Positions 50,849-59,869 of a stretch of 64,000 nucleotides of DNA are shown piece after piece. Numbering within the stretch: position 1 is the first letter of the stretch; each line of letters begins with the position of its first letter. The stretch is from Microbulbifer sp. TB1203 (GTDB lineage Bacteria > Pseudomonadota > Gammaproteobacteria > Pseudomonadales > Cellvibrionaceae): positions 1,426,001 to 1,490,000 of the forward strand of contig NZ_CP116899.1 in the NCBI RefSeq assembly GCF_030997045.1, written 5' to 3'. The notes below the pieces were generated by a model. That model did not search any database, was not told the origin of the DNA, and was given only the letters and a program-made list of their open reading frames with translations. The translations under genes and the position numbers were made by a program.

Positions 50849-53329
50849 CTATTTATCGGCGGATTTGCGATACCAGAAGCGCCCGGCGTCGCGGGCCAGC
50901 GAAATCCGAGGCTCTTTCGCCCCCGACCAGGAGAAGGTGACTGCACCGCTGCTCGCGGTATTCCAGATACGGGCGCCAGCATCGCGATAGCGCTCCACCA
51001 CCTCCGGATGCGGGTGGCCGAAGTGGTGGCGGAAACCGGCACTGAAGATCACGTTCGCCGGTTGCGCCCAGCGAATAAACGCCGCCGAGGAGGAACTTCG
51101 GGAACCGTGATGTGGCGCGAGCAGGAAATCCACTGGCGCCAGGTCCGGATAGCGCAGGGCGAGCTGCTGCTCAACCCCACTGGAGATATCCCCGGCCAAC
51201 AGGAGGCGCACGCCGCGCCACTCGACCAGGGCCACGCAGCTGTGGTCATTTTCCTCCCCGGAGACCTCCCCGTCTTCGGGCCAGAGCCACAGCAGATTGA
51301 GATCACCCAGCGTTTCCTTCTCCCCGGCCCTGCAGTTGGCGGTCATCCGCTGCGGAAAGTTGTTGAATCTGTCAGCCAGGAGGCCGGGAGCTATGACCCG
51401 GCCAGGCGGTACGGTTTCCACCAGCCCGACGAGGCCACCGGCGTGATCCCGGTCGCCGTGGCTGACCACAACCGTATCCAGAGCCGGTATACCCTCCCCG
51501 AGGAGATAGGGCGCAATTATTTGGCTGCCCGCGCTCCAACCTGATCCGGAAAGAGGCCCGGTGTCGTAGAGCAGGCGCTGCTGACGCGTGCGCAGCACCA
51601 CCGCCAGCCCCTGCCCCACGTCCAGCACAGTTACCCGCAGGTCATCCTCTCCATTTACCTGAGGCAGAAACGGCAGCAGCGGCGGCAACAGAAACAGCCA
51701 GCCCAACCGGCGCCCGGGTAATCCCGCGGGCAGCAGCAACAGCAACACACCCAGCGCCGCCAGAAACAGGCCGAAGGTTCCCAGCGGCAGAGCCAGTGTC
51801 TGCCAGGCCGGCAGCAGGCTGCGGCCCTGTTCGAGAAACCCCATCAGCAGATCCAGTTGCCAACCGGCAAAACCGATAAACCAACCGCCCACCGGAGTCC
51901 AGATCAACAGGGTACCCAACAGCAGCATCGGCAGTATCAGCAGGCCCAGCCAGGGGATCGCCACCAGGTTCATCAACATCCCGGCGAGACTGAAACCGGA
52001 GAAAAACACCAGTGAAGGCAACAGCAATGCCAACGTCACCACCCACTGGCTGAACAGCAGGCCGGCAAAACCGCGGCCTATCCGGCGAGCGTACCCCGGT
52101 TCGGTATCCTCTGCGTCCCGCCGCAGCCGCACGCGATGGCTGAAAGCGAGCAGCAGCGCCCCCACCGCGATAAAGGAGAGCCAGAAACCGGCGCCGAAAA
52201 ATGCCAGCGGTTGCAGCGTCAATACCAACGCCAACGCCAGGCTGTAGGCGAGACCGGGACCGATTCTGCGCCGCCACTGCCACGCGAGCAGCAACACCCA
52301 GGTCATCGCCAGGGCCCGCTGTGCGGACAGCGGCGTCCCCGCCAGCAGCGTGTAGCCCAGGGAGCCGGCCAGGGCGAGAAACACCGCCGGCGTAAAGAAT
52401 GAGATCCCGGTCACCGCGCCCATAAGGCGCCCCAGCAGATTGCCGATCAGCAGGAAGAAGCCGGCCACCATGCCCACATGCAGGCCGGAAATCGCCAGCA
52501 GGTGCGCGGTGCCCGTCTCCCGCAGCAGGCGGCGGTCGTCGCTGTCCAGACCGCTGCGGTCACCCAGCAGAAGCGCGCGCAACAGCTCCGGGCGCCGCGC
52601 CGGCTGCTCCACCAGCCGGTCCCGCAGCCAGTGGCGCATCGCCGGCAGCCCCTTGAAGCTGTCGAGAAATTGCGGCGTGTGATCCCCTGGGCGCACATAG
52701 CCGGTGGCGTAAACGCCGCGGCGCAGCAGCCAGCCCTCGTAATCAAAACCGTGGGGATTGACGCTGCCGCGGGGGCGCTTGAGGCGCACCGGCAAATTCC
52801 AGCGGCTGCCGGCGCGCAGTTGGCGGCGGACTTCGGCATCCGCCCGGTACCAGGTGAGATCCAGCAGTTGCCCCTGGGGCGGCGATGAAAGTTCCCCGCC
52901 GTCCAACTGCCCCAGCACCCGCGCGCTGAAACGCAGATTGACCGCGGCTTCGGAATCGCCGTCGCGGAGGGCGGAGACCCGGCTTTCCGGCAGGGAAACC
53001 ACTTCGAGCTGTAACAGGAAGTCGGCACCGTGGGCACTGAGCGGCAGGCGCTCCTCCAGTGCCTGCCGGTTGTGCCAGCTGCCCCACCCCGCCCCGGCAA
53101 ATACCGCCAAAAGCAGCGGCACAAGGCGCCGGCGGGACGGCAGCAACAGGGCGCAGCAGAGGAGCGCGGCGGCCAGTGCGGCGAGGAATATGGGCGGGGG
53201 AATCCGGGGCAGGCAGCCCACGGCGGCGATCGCCAGGGCGTAGCTCCAAAGCAACAGGGTCAGCGAAAGCGAGTTCCGCTCTTCCGCCGTTCTTGCGCCC
53301 GCCGCCCATTGCATAGTGTCAGTCCACAT
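50849..53329 (-). CDS. comEC: DNA internalisation protein ComEC/Rec2
   Basis: An 826-residue polytopic protein that forms the inner-membrane channel for single-stranded DNA uptake in natural transformation. An N-terminal DUF4131 part, a competence domain of about seven to ten helices (residues 250-530) and a C-terminal metallo-beta-lactamase-like domain with SHGDRDHAGG and HHGSRSSSS. A second ATG at 53312-53314 is an equally likely start. Its position upstream of the exbB-exbD-lipid A genes is a familiar order, with two envelope genes inserted here. Confidence 0.93.
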   Translation of the reverse strand: MWTDTMQWAAGARTAEERNSLSLTLLLWSYALAIAAVGCLPRIPPPIFLAALAAALLCCALLLPSRRRLVPLLLAVFAGAGWGSWHNRQALEERLPLSAHGADFLLQLEVVSLPESRVSALRDGDSEAAVNLRFSARVLGQLDGGELSSPPQGQLLDLTWYRADAEVRRQLRAGSRWNLPVRLKRPRGSVNPHGFDYEGWLLRRGVYATGYVRPGDHTPQFLDSFKGLPAMRHWLRDRLVEQPARRPELLRALLLGDRSGLDSDDRRLLRETGTAHLLAISGLHVGMVAGFFLLIGNLLGRLMGAVTGISFFTPAVFLALAGSLGYTLLAGTPLSAQRALAMTWVLLLAWQWRRRIGPGLAYSLALALVLTLQPLAFFGAGFWLSFIAVGALLLAFSHRVRLRRDAEDTEPGYARRIGRGFAGLLFSQWVVTLALLLPSLVFFSGFSLAGMLMNLVAIPWLGLLILPMLLLGTLLIWTPVGGWFIGFAGWQLDLLMGFLEQGRSLLPAWQTLALPLGTFGLFLAALGVLLLLLPAGLPGRRLGWLFLLPPLLPFLPQVNGEDDLRVTVLDVGQGLAVVLRTRQQRLLYDTGPLSGSGWSAGSQIIAPYLLGEGIPALDTVVVSHGDRDHAGGLVGLVETVPPGRVIAPGLLADRFNNFPQRMTANCRAGEKETLGDLNLLWLWPEDGEVSGEENDHSCVALVEWRGVRLLLAGDISSGVEQQLALRYPDLAPVDFLLAPHHGSRSSSSAAFIRWAQPANVIFSAGFRHHFGHPHPEVVERYRDAGARIWNTASSGAVTFSWSGAKEPRISLARDAGRFWYRKSADK

Positions 53330-53593
53330 CCTGTGCCGAAGCGTTTGTTGTGCCAGATTTTCCGGCCTGGCGCAAAACAGGGGCTGCCCTTGGACCTCTA
53401 TTCAGCATCATCGGACCGAATAAAGTGCCTTTCCTGTATAAGCTGGCACCCTGCGGTCACAATTTTTTAAGAAAAGTGCCATTTTTAACATTCTTGTAAT
53501 GTTCGGCTCGCAGAATCCGCACCAGCTAGAGGCCGGGTGCCCGGACACCATCCGCCCTCTATTTCCAAAAATCATAACTGTGCGAGACGACCG

Positions 53594-54529
53594 ATGAAAA
53601 AGACCGCAATCTCCCTGGCCATCGTCGCCCTGACTCCGGCCCTGGCCAGCGCCGAGGTATTCGAGTTCTACGGCAAGGCCAATGTGGACTTTCAATCCGC
53701 CGACGAGGGCGAAGGCTCCAATACCGATATCAAGAGCAATGCCTCCCGCCTGGGCGTGAAGGGCGAGTTGCCCTTCGACAACGGAATCAAGGGTATCTAC
53801 AAGATGGAGTACCAGGTGGATATCGACGGGGACGCCGAGGAAACCTTCGAGCAGCGCAACATCTACGCGGGCCTGGAGGGCGGCTTCGGTCAGGTGATCG
53901 GCGGCAAGTTCGATACTCCGATGAAGGTGGCGCAGAACAAGGTCGATCTGTTCAACGACCTGGAAGGCGATATCAAGAGCGTTATCAGCAGGAGCGACAA
54001 CCGCGAATCCAACAGTCTGCAGTACACCACGCCCTCTTTCGCCGGCTTCAAGCTGTCCACCGACTACATCAGCCACCAGGACGAGGTAATCGGCCAGGAT
54101 GAGTTCGGCGAGGATATCACCCGCGACAACGGCACTTCCGTGTCCCTCGCCTACGATAACTACGGCGTCTACCTGGCCTACGCCTACGACCAGAACGTAG
54201 AAGCCAACGACTGGGATGTACAGCGCCTTGTGGCCCAGTACAACATTGGCCCGGTGCAGGTAGGTGCGCTTTACGAAGAACAGGAAAGGCCCGACGGCAG
54301 CGAACAGGATGGCTGGATGGCCTCCGCCGCCTACAAGATCAATGCCTGGACCCTGAAGGCCCAGTACGGCGAATCCGATATCGTAGTGGCCGAGGCGGAA
54401 ACCTACAGCCTGGGTGTGGACTACAAGCTGTCCGCTGCGGCCAAGGTGTTCGGTTTCTTTACCGACGAAACCGCGGCGAACGATTACGAGCGCAGTTACG
54501 CTGGTATCGGTACCGAGTTCAAGTTCTAA
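53594..54529 (+). CDS. outer-membrane porin
   Basis: A 311-residue Gram-negative porin from ATG 53594. Signal peptide MKKTAISLAIVALTPALASA; the mature start is EVFEFYGKANVDFQS. SRLGVKGELPFDNGIKGIYK, IYAGLEGGFGQVIGGKFDTP with the pore-loop FDTP, and the C-terminal Phe (GIGTEFKF) mark the 16-stranded general porin family. The net charge is very acidic. No operon partner; the promoter is in the 200 bp before it. Confidence 0.92.
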   Translation: MKKTAISLAIVALTPALASAEVFEFYGKANVDFQSADEGEGSNTDIKSNASRLGVKGELPFDNGIKGIYKMEYQVDIDGDAEETFEQRNIYAGLEGGFGQVIGGKFDTPMKVAQNKVDLFNDLEGDIKSVISRSDNRESNSLQYTTPSFAGFKLSTDYISHQDEVIGQDEFGEDITRDNGTSVSLAYDNYGVYLAYAYDQNVEANDWDVQRLVAQYNIGPVQVGALYEEQERPDGSEQDGWMASAAYKINAWTLKAQYGESDIVVAEAETYSLGVDYKLSAAAKVFGFFTDETAANDYERSYAGIGTEFKF

Positions 54530-54583
54530 GCTGACGGAAAGGCCAGCAAGGGCGAAACAAGGTTCGCCCCTACAATGCACTGT

Positions 54584-54650
54584 CGTCATTCCGGCGCAAG
54601 CCGGAATCCAGGTGCCACTAGCCTGGATACCGGCCTGCGCCGGTATGACG
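54584..54650. repeat. REP-like inverted repeat, CGTCATTCCGGC family
   Basis: CGTCATTCCGGCGCAAGCCG and GCCGGTATGACG arms form a hairpin in the gap between the convergent porin and prpD genes. It is a copy of the element at 36860 and 56550. Confidence 0.8.
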
Positions 54651-54727
54651 AGTCATGAGAGCCTGATTTGAAACAGAGTATCTACACACCCCACCCGTAG
54701 GGTGAACCTTGTGTTCGCCCTCTCCTT

Positions 54728-56212
54728 TTAAATCACAAACAAATCCATAAATTCGTGCACTGGCGTTTGCTCCAGCGCCTTCCGGTCCTTGCACCGGGCA
54801 AAAATCCCCTCACAGCGGCCAGGTGGGAAACGGGTCTCCAGACTGTCCCGGAATTTTTTCTCCAATAGCGGAATCCCCTCCTTCCGCCGGCGGCGATGAC
54901 CAATGGGATATTCCACTTCCACTTTTTCCGTCGACGAGCCGTCCTTGAAAAACACCTGCACCGCATTGGCGATGGAGCGCTTATCCGGGTGGAGATATTC
55001 CTCCGAATAGCGCTTGTCCTCGACGACTTCCATTTTCTCCCGCAGCCGGTCGATCTCCGGATGCGCATCGTGGAAGCTGTCTTCATAGTGCTCCGCCACC
55101 AGATTGCCAAACAACAGCGGCACCGCGGTCATATACTGCAGGCAGTGATCGCGGTCCGCGGCATTGGCGAGCTGTCCCTCCTTGGAAATGATGCGGATCG
55201 CGGATTCGTGGGTGGTGATTACAATCCTGTCGATCTCCTCGATGCGGTCCTTCACCTGCGGATGAAGAATCACCGCCGCCTCACAGGCGGTCTGGCTGTG
55301 GAATTCCGCCGGGAAGGAAATCTTGAACAACACGTTTTCCATTACATAACTGCCGTAGTCACGCTGGAATTTGAACCGGCGGTCTTCCGCGGCTTTCAGT
55401 TTGTGATCCGCGTTGGTAACGCTGAAACACACATCGTAGAAACCCCACTGCTTCGCGGTCAGCACACCGGGAATGCCCATTTCACCGCGCATGGCGATAT
55501 CCGCCAGGCGCACGGCGCGGGAAGTGGCATCACCCGCGGCCCAGGACTTGCGGGAGCCCGCGTTGGGAGCGTGGCGGTAAGTGCGCAGCGCGCCACCATC
55601 CGCCCAGGCGTGAGACAGCGCAGCCATAACCTGCTTGCGGTTCCCGCCTTTCAGCTTCGCGGCCACCGCTGTGGAAGCAACCCGCACCAGCAACACGTGA
55701 TCCAGACCCACGCGGTTGAAACTGTTCTCCAGCGCCAGCACCCCCTGGATCTCGTGCGCCTTGATCATGGCCTCCAGAACATCGCGCATCAGCAGGGGCT
55801 CTGTGCCCGTCGAGATGCGTTTCTGCGACAAATAATCCGCCACCGCGAGAATCGCGCCCAGGTTGTCCGACGGATGGCCCCACTCCGCCGCCAGCCAGGT
55901 ATCGTTGTAATCCAGCCAGCGCACGATACAGCCGATATCCCAGGCCGCTTTCACCGGGTCCAGGCGAAACCGGGTGCCCGGCACCCGCGAACCATTCGGC
56001 ACCACGGTGCCCTCGACGATCGGCCCCAGGTGTTTGGTGCACTCGGGAAAACGCAGCGCCAGCAGGCCGCAGCCGAGGGTGTCCATCAGGCAGTTGCGCG
56101 CCGTGTCCCAGGCTTCTTCCGAATCGACTTGGTAGTTCAGCACATAGTCTGCGATGTCCCGAATCTCACGGTCGTAGTCCGGACGGATATTCTGCTCCAC
56201 AGTAGCGCTCAT
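54728..56212 (-). CDS. prpD: 2-methylcitrate dehydratase, PrpD
   Basis: A 494-residue MmgE/PrpD-family enzyme of the methylcitrate cycle for propionyl-CoA. MDTLGCGLLALRFPECTKHL and the active-site region DYNDTWLAAEWGHPSDNLGA are as in PrpD, along with the C-terminal MDLFVI. The usual neighbours prpB, prpC and acnD are absent, so this is a solitary copy. A stand-alone prpD could act on another substrate, but sequence motifs look normal. The promoter lies in the repeat-rich region to 56235. Confidence 0.9.
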   Translation of the reverse strand: MSATVEQNIRPDYDREIRDIADYVLNYQVDSEEAWDTARNCLMDTLGCGLLALRFPECTKHLGPIVEGTVVPNGSRVPGTRFRLDPVKAAWDIGCIVRWLDYNDTWLAAEWGHPSDNLGAILAVADYLSQKRISTGTEPLLMRDVLEAMIKAHEIQGVLALENSFNRVGLDHVLLVRVASTAVAAKLKGGNRKQVMAALSHAWADGGALRTYRHAPNAGSRKSWAAGDATSRAVRLADIAMRGEMGIPGVLTAKQWGFYDVCFSVTNADHKLKAAEDRRFKFQRDYGSYVMENVLFKISFPAEFHSQTACEAAVILHPQVKDRIEEIDRIVITTHESAIRIISKEGQLANAADRDHCLQYMTAVPLLFGNLVAEHYEDSFHDAHPEIDRLREKMEVVEDKRYSEEYLHPDKRSIANAVQVFFKDGSSTEKVEVEYPIGHRRRRKEGIPLLEKKFRDSLETRFPPGRCEGIFARCKDRKALEQTPVHEFMDLFVI

Positions 56213-56696
56213 TTTCGATTCCTTCCGACGTTTGTGTAGGAGCGGCCGTTGGCCGCAATAAACCCGGGACTGCGGAGCTTTTTATAAGCCGTTTCCCCCT
56301 GGGCGCGCCGAGCTCCAGCTCGGCATGCGGGCCAAGGGGGCCGCCCAGTAGGAGCGGCCCATGGCCGCGATCGGGCCTGCGGCCCGCCAGCCGAGCTGGA
56401 GCTCGGCGTTCCCGGGGAAGGTGCCCCTACGCACAGATAAAGACGTTTGATGCTAGAGAGGATAGATAAAAACGAGAGCCGCGAGCGGTCTTCGGAATAG
56501 CAGTTCCTGACAGAAATCCCCGCCCATCCCGCCTCCTGCACAGCACTCTCGTCGTTCCGGCGCATGCCGGAACCCAGGTGCCCCCGAAATGGATGCCGGC
56601 TTACGCCGGCATGACGAATCCTGAAAAGCCCGATTTAGAACAGGGTATCCACCGGGATGCGCCGGCCTAGGCGCTCGCCGATCGGCGGCACGCCCA
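56213..56696. repeat. repeat-rich intergenic region
   Basis: A 484-bp gap holding two GTAGGAGCGGCC units (56235-56258 and 56348-56374), an inverted pair around GAGCTCCAGCTCGGC and GCCGAGCTGGAGCTCGGC (about 56309 and 56391), and a CGTCATTCCGGC-family hairpin (56550-56616). No gene seen. Confidence 0.75.
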
Positions 56697-58898
56697 TCAA
56701 CCAATTCCCGCCTTGGCGGCGCGGGCCGCATGCAGCTTTCTATAGCTCTCGATCAGGCGCAGGTGTTTATCCAGCCCTTCCAGCTGCATATTGGTCGGAG
56801 TCAGGCCATAAAAGCGCAGGGTGCCATCAACCGAGCCGACCACCGCATCCACGGTCTCCTCACCGAACATGCGCCGCAGGTTGACGATGTAATCATCCAG
56901 CTCGAGCCCGTCATCCAGCGCAATTTCCAGCACTGCCTGCACCGCCCGGTAGAAGAGCCCGCGTTCCACCGTGTTGTCGTTGTACTGCAGGAAAGTCTCC
57001 ACCAGCTCCAGCGCCTCCTCGTGCTGCTGCAGCGCCAGGTGGATCAGCAGCTTCAGCTCCAGCACCGTCAGCTGCCCCCAGACGGTGTTCTCGTCAAACT
57101 CGATGCCGATCAGGGTGGTGATCGTCTCGTAGTTGTCGATCTGGCTCTCCTCCAGGCGCTCCGCCAGATCGGCCAGTTCGTCATCGCTCAGGGCGTGGAG
57201 ATTGAGGATGTCTTGCCGATAGTCCAGCGCCTTGTTCGTGTTGTCCCAGATCAGGTCCTCCACCGGGTACACCTCGGAGTAACCCGGCACCAGAATCCGG
57301 CAGGCCGGCGCACCCAGGTCCTCGTACACGGCCATGTACACTTCCCTACCCATGTCTTTAAGAATGTTGAACAGCCGGCTGGCCTCGGTTTCATTGGTGT
57401 CCGCGTGATCACCGGAGAAATCCCACTCGACAAACTCGAAATCCGCTTTGGCACTGAAGAAGCGCCAGGAAACCACCCCCGTCGAATCGATAAAGTGCTC
57501 GACAAAGTTGTGGGGCTCGGTCACCGCCAGGCTGTTAAAGGTGGGCGGCGGCACATCGTTCAGGCCCTCAAAGCTGCGGCCCTGCATCAGTTCGGTGAGG
57601 CTGCGCTCCAGCGCCACCTGGAAGCTCGGGTGGGCGCCGAAGGACGCGAAGACACCGCCGGTTCTCGGATTCATCAGCGTCACGCACATCACCGGGAAGC
57701 GGCCGCCCAGAGAGGCATCCTTTACCAGAATCGGGAAGCCCTGCTTCTCCAGCGCCTCGATGCCCTCGAGGATATCCGGGTACTTTTCCAGCACGGCGCG
57801 GGGCACATCGGGCAGCGCAATCTCTTCCTCGATGATCTGCTTTTTCACCGCCCGCTCGAAGATTTCCGACAGGCACTGCACCTGCGCCTCGGCCAGCGTA
57901 TTGCCCGCGCTCATGCCGTTACTCAGGAACAGGTTTTCGATCAGGTTGGAGGGGAAATACACCAGTTCCCCGTCCGACTGGCGCACAAACGGCAAGGCGC
58001 AGATACCGCGGTCCGCCCTGCCGGAGTTGGTATCGATCAGGTTGGAGCCCCGCAGCTCGCCGTCCGGGTTGTAGATGGGCAGCGTGTATTCATCCAGAAT
58101 GCCCTCCGGCAGTTCGTCGTCCGGCCCCGGCACAAACCATTCCTCATCCGGGTAATGGACAAAGACGCTGTTGGCGATCTCCTCGCCGAAGTACTGGTCG
58201 TTGTAGAAGAAATTGCAGTTCAGGCGCTCGATAAACTCGCCCAGCGCCGAACACAGGGCGCTCTCCTTGGTGGCCCCCTTACCGTTGGTAAAGCACATGG
58301 GCGACGCCGCATCGCGGACATGCAGCGACCACACATGGGGCACGATATTGCGCCAGGAAGCGATCTCGATCTTCATGCCGAGATCCGCCAGGATGCCGGT
58401 CATATTGGCGATGGTCTGCTCCAGCGGCAGGTCCTTACCCTCGATACAGGTCCGGTGCTCACTGTCCGGCTTCGCCATCAGCAGCGCCTGGGCATCCTCA
58501 TCCAGGTTCTCCACCGTCTCGATCTGGAACTCCGGCCCGGTCTGGATCACCTTCTTGACCGTGCAGCGGTCGATCGAGCGCAGAATGCCCTGCCGATCCT
58601 TATCGGAGATGTCCTCCGGCAGCTCCACCTGGATCTTGAAGACCTGGTTATAGCGGTTCTCCGGATCGACAATATTGTTCTGCGACAGGCGGATATTGTG
58701 GGTCGGAATATTGCGCGAAAGGCAGTAAACGCGAACGAAATAGGCCGCGCAGAGCGCCGATGAAGCCAGGAAGTAGTCGAACGGGCTGGGCGCCGAGCCA
58801 TCGCCTTTGTAGCGGATGGGCTGGTCGGTGATGACAGTGAAGTCATCGAACTTGGCTTCGAGTCTGAGGTTGTCGAGGAAGTTGACGTTGATTTCCAT
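56697..58898 (-). CDS. ycaO: OsmC-YcaO fusion protein
   Basis: A 733-residue protein with an OsmC-like N-terminal domain (about residues 1-145, GDGSAPSPFDYFLASSALCA) and a YcaO domain (about 170-570). YcaO ATP-binding Glu residues appear in KESALCSALGEFIERLN and QVQCLSEIFERAVK. There is no Pro-rich C terminus of azoline-forming YcaO enzymes. In E. coli, YcaO affects RimO-dependent methylthiolation of ribosomal protein S12; the OsmC-fused form is common in gammaproteobacteria. The C-terminal helical region (LALQQHEEALELVETFLQYN) resembles TPR. No peptide-precursor gene is next to it. Confidence 0.93.
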   Translation of the reverse strand: MEINVNFLDNLRLEAKFDDFTVITDQPIRYKGDGSAPSPFDYFLASSALCAAYFVRVYCLSRNIPTHNIRLSQNNIVDPENRYNQVFKIQVELPEDISDKDRQGILRSIDRCTVKKVIQTGPEFQIETVENLDEDAQALLMAKPDSEHRTCIEGKDLPLEQTIANMTGILADLGMKIEIASWRNIVPHVWSLHVRDAASPMCFTNGKGATKESALCSALGEFIERLNCNFFYNDQYFGEEIANSVFVHYPDEEWFVPGPDDELPEGILDEYTLPIYNPDGELRGSNLIDTNSGRADRGICALPFVRQSDGELVYFPSNLIENLFLSNGMSAGNTLAEAQVQCLSEIFERAVKKQIIEEEIALPDVPRAVLEKYPDILEGIEALEKQGFPILVKDASLGGRFPVMCVTLMNPRTGGVFASFGAHPSFQVALERSLTELMQGRSFEGLNDVPPPTFNSLAVTEPHNFVEHFIDSTGVVSWRFFSAKADFEFVEWDFSGDHADTNETEASRLFNILKDMGREVYMAVYEDLGAPACRILVPGYSEVYPVEDLIWDNTNKALDYRQDILNLHALSDDELADLAERLEESQIDNYETITTLIGIEFDENTVWGQLTVLELKLLIHLALQQHEEALELVETFLQYNDNTVERGLFYRAVQAVLEIALDDGLELDDYIVNLRRMFGEETVDAVVGSVDGTLRFYGLTPTNMQLEGLDKHLRLIESYRKLHAARAAKAGIG

Positions 58899-59091
58899 TG
58901 GGGTACTACCGGGATTGGAGAACTTGGCGGGCCTTAGCGCTGAGGCGCGGCATTATCCAGTATTTGCGGCGCTTCGTCTCGGGAGTTTGGAACAGCGAAA
59001 GGGATGCTCATCGGTCAGGCATGGCACCGAGCGACCTGGGAGCCATCGGAATTACCACCAGAGTGTAGCGCCCCATCTTGTTCACTTCTTG
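58899..59091. other. gap upstream of ycaO
   Basis: About 190 bp between the ycaO start and the left direct repeat; must contain the ycaO promoter. No other feature was seen. Confidence 0.35.
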
Positions 59092-59343
59092 GATGACAAT
59101 GAGGGCACACTTTGCTCAAAGGCAGGATGCCCGGCAACAGGGTAAAGTCCAGGAACCTACGCAGGTTTCGTTAGCCGCTGCCTCTGAGAAATGACCTGCA
59201 TGCAAAGTAAGAAACCAAGCCGCAAACGACTGCCCCGATACCGAAAAGAATCCTGTGAAACGGGACTCCGGACCAAAAAGAAAGAAAAGCAACACTTCCA
59301 CCAGCTCCAGAATCATCAGCAAACAAAGAAACCCAGCCAAAAA
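59092..59343. repeat. left copy of a 252-bp direct repeat
   Basis: Matches 62082-62333 without gaps at about 93% (I counted roughly 17 differences). The two copies are 2990 bp apart in the same orientation and bracket the glycosyltransferase pseudogene and the siderophore receptor gene. Confidence 0.9.
59171..59343 (-). pseudogene. 3-prime fragment of the small membrane protein gene
   Basis: In the frame of the intact gene at 62161-62580, the left repeat encodes WVSLFADDSGAGGSVAFLSF, then WSGVPFHRILFGIGAVVCGL and a TAA stop, with no frameshift. It matches the last 57 residues of the intact protein and has no start. It is a duplicated gene tail. Confidence 0.85.
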
Positions 59344-59385
59344 AAGACGCAGAGGTACAGCGAGAACCCGACTATTCCTCCTTTT

Positions 59386-59735
59386 CTCGAGAACCCGGCC
59401 GGATAGCGAAATCCCCCTCGCCGAAAGGGCCCTTTCCCCAGAGAACCGGGATGCAGCCGCGGTCAGCCCCTTGCGCCTGAGTGCCGGCGGCGCGGCGCCA
59501 ACCGGTAGCGGGCGCCAAACCCAAGAGGGCTGGTCGCCGAAGAAGGGCACCACCACCGAGGAAAAGCCGGCGCGCAGGGCCGCAGCGCTGGTGCCAGCGC
59601 CCTCGTGGTGCACCACCAGGCCACGCAAGTGAAGAGCCATCGAGAGGTGCGGCGTCGATGGCGAAACAATCCCCGTCCCCGCCCTCTCCACCATTTCCCT
59701 CGCCAGCCAACCCCAACTGGTGGAGGCGCTGGCGC
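59386..59735 (-). pseudogene. decayed glycosyltransferase (GT1/UGT type) fragment
   Basis: Spread over three minus-strand frames are remains of the GT1 C-terminal donor site: FAIDAAPLD (59639-59668), RWLF, then LVVHHEGAGTSAAALRAGFS and VVVPFFGDQPSWVWRPLPVG, equivalent to the family pattern D-x-P-H-D-W-L-F, VVHHGGAGT and VVPFFGDQ-x-FWG. At least two frameshifts and a truncated N terminus are needed to align it. It lies immediately left of the siderophore receptor gene, inside the direct-repeat pair. Confidence 0.8.
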
Positions 59736-59803
59736 CACTGTGACGGCGGCGGGGAGATGGACGGCAGTTTTGCTTGGCGCACAATAAATCGCCGCCAAGA
59801 CTT

Positions 59804-59822
59804 GCAAATGAGAATCGTTATA
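59804..59822 (+). promoter_or_regulatory. Fur box of the siderophore receptor
   Basis: GCAAATGAGAATCGTTATA matches 14 of 19 positions of the Fur consensus (GATAATGATAATCATTATC). It lies 48 bp before the receptor ATG, so expression should rise under iron limitation. Confidence 0.75.
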
Positions 59823-59869
59823 TTTATAAATACGCGCCCGATGAATTAACGCCGCCACGAGAAATTACC

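Noticed and set aside
56730..58763. 677-codon plus-strand frame opposite ycaO.
   Set aside because: Antisense shadow of a well-conserved gene; no RBS or domain.
54728..58898. prpD and the OsmC-YcaO gene as part of a RiPP gene cluster.
   Set aside because: No precursor peptide, cyclodehydratase partner, protease or transporter lies nearby, and this YcaO form is a housekeeping type.
59780..59869. Receptor start at 59774.
   Set aside because: The upstream part contains the Fur box and is not signal-peptide-like; ATG 59870 gives a normal signal peptide.
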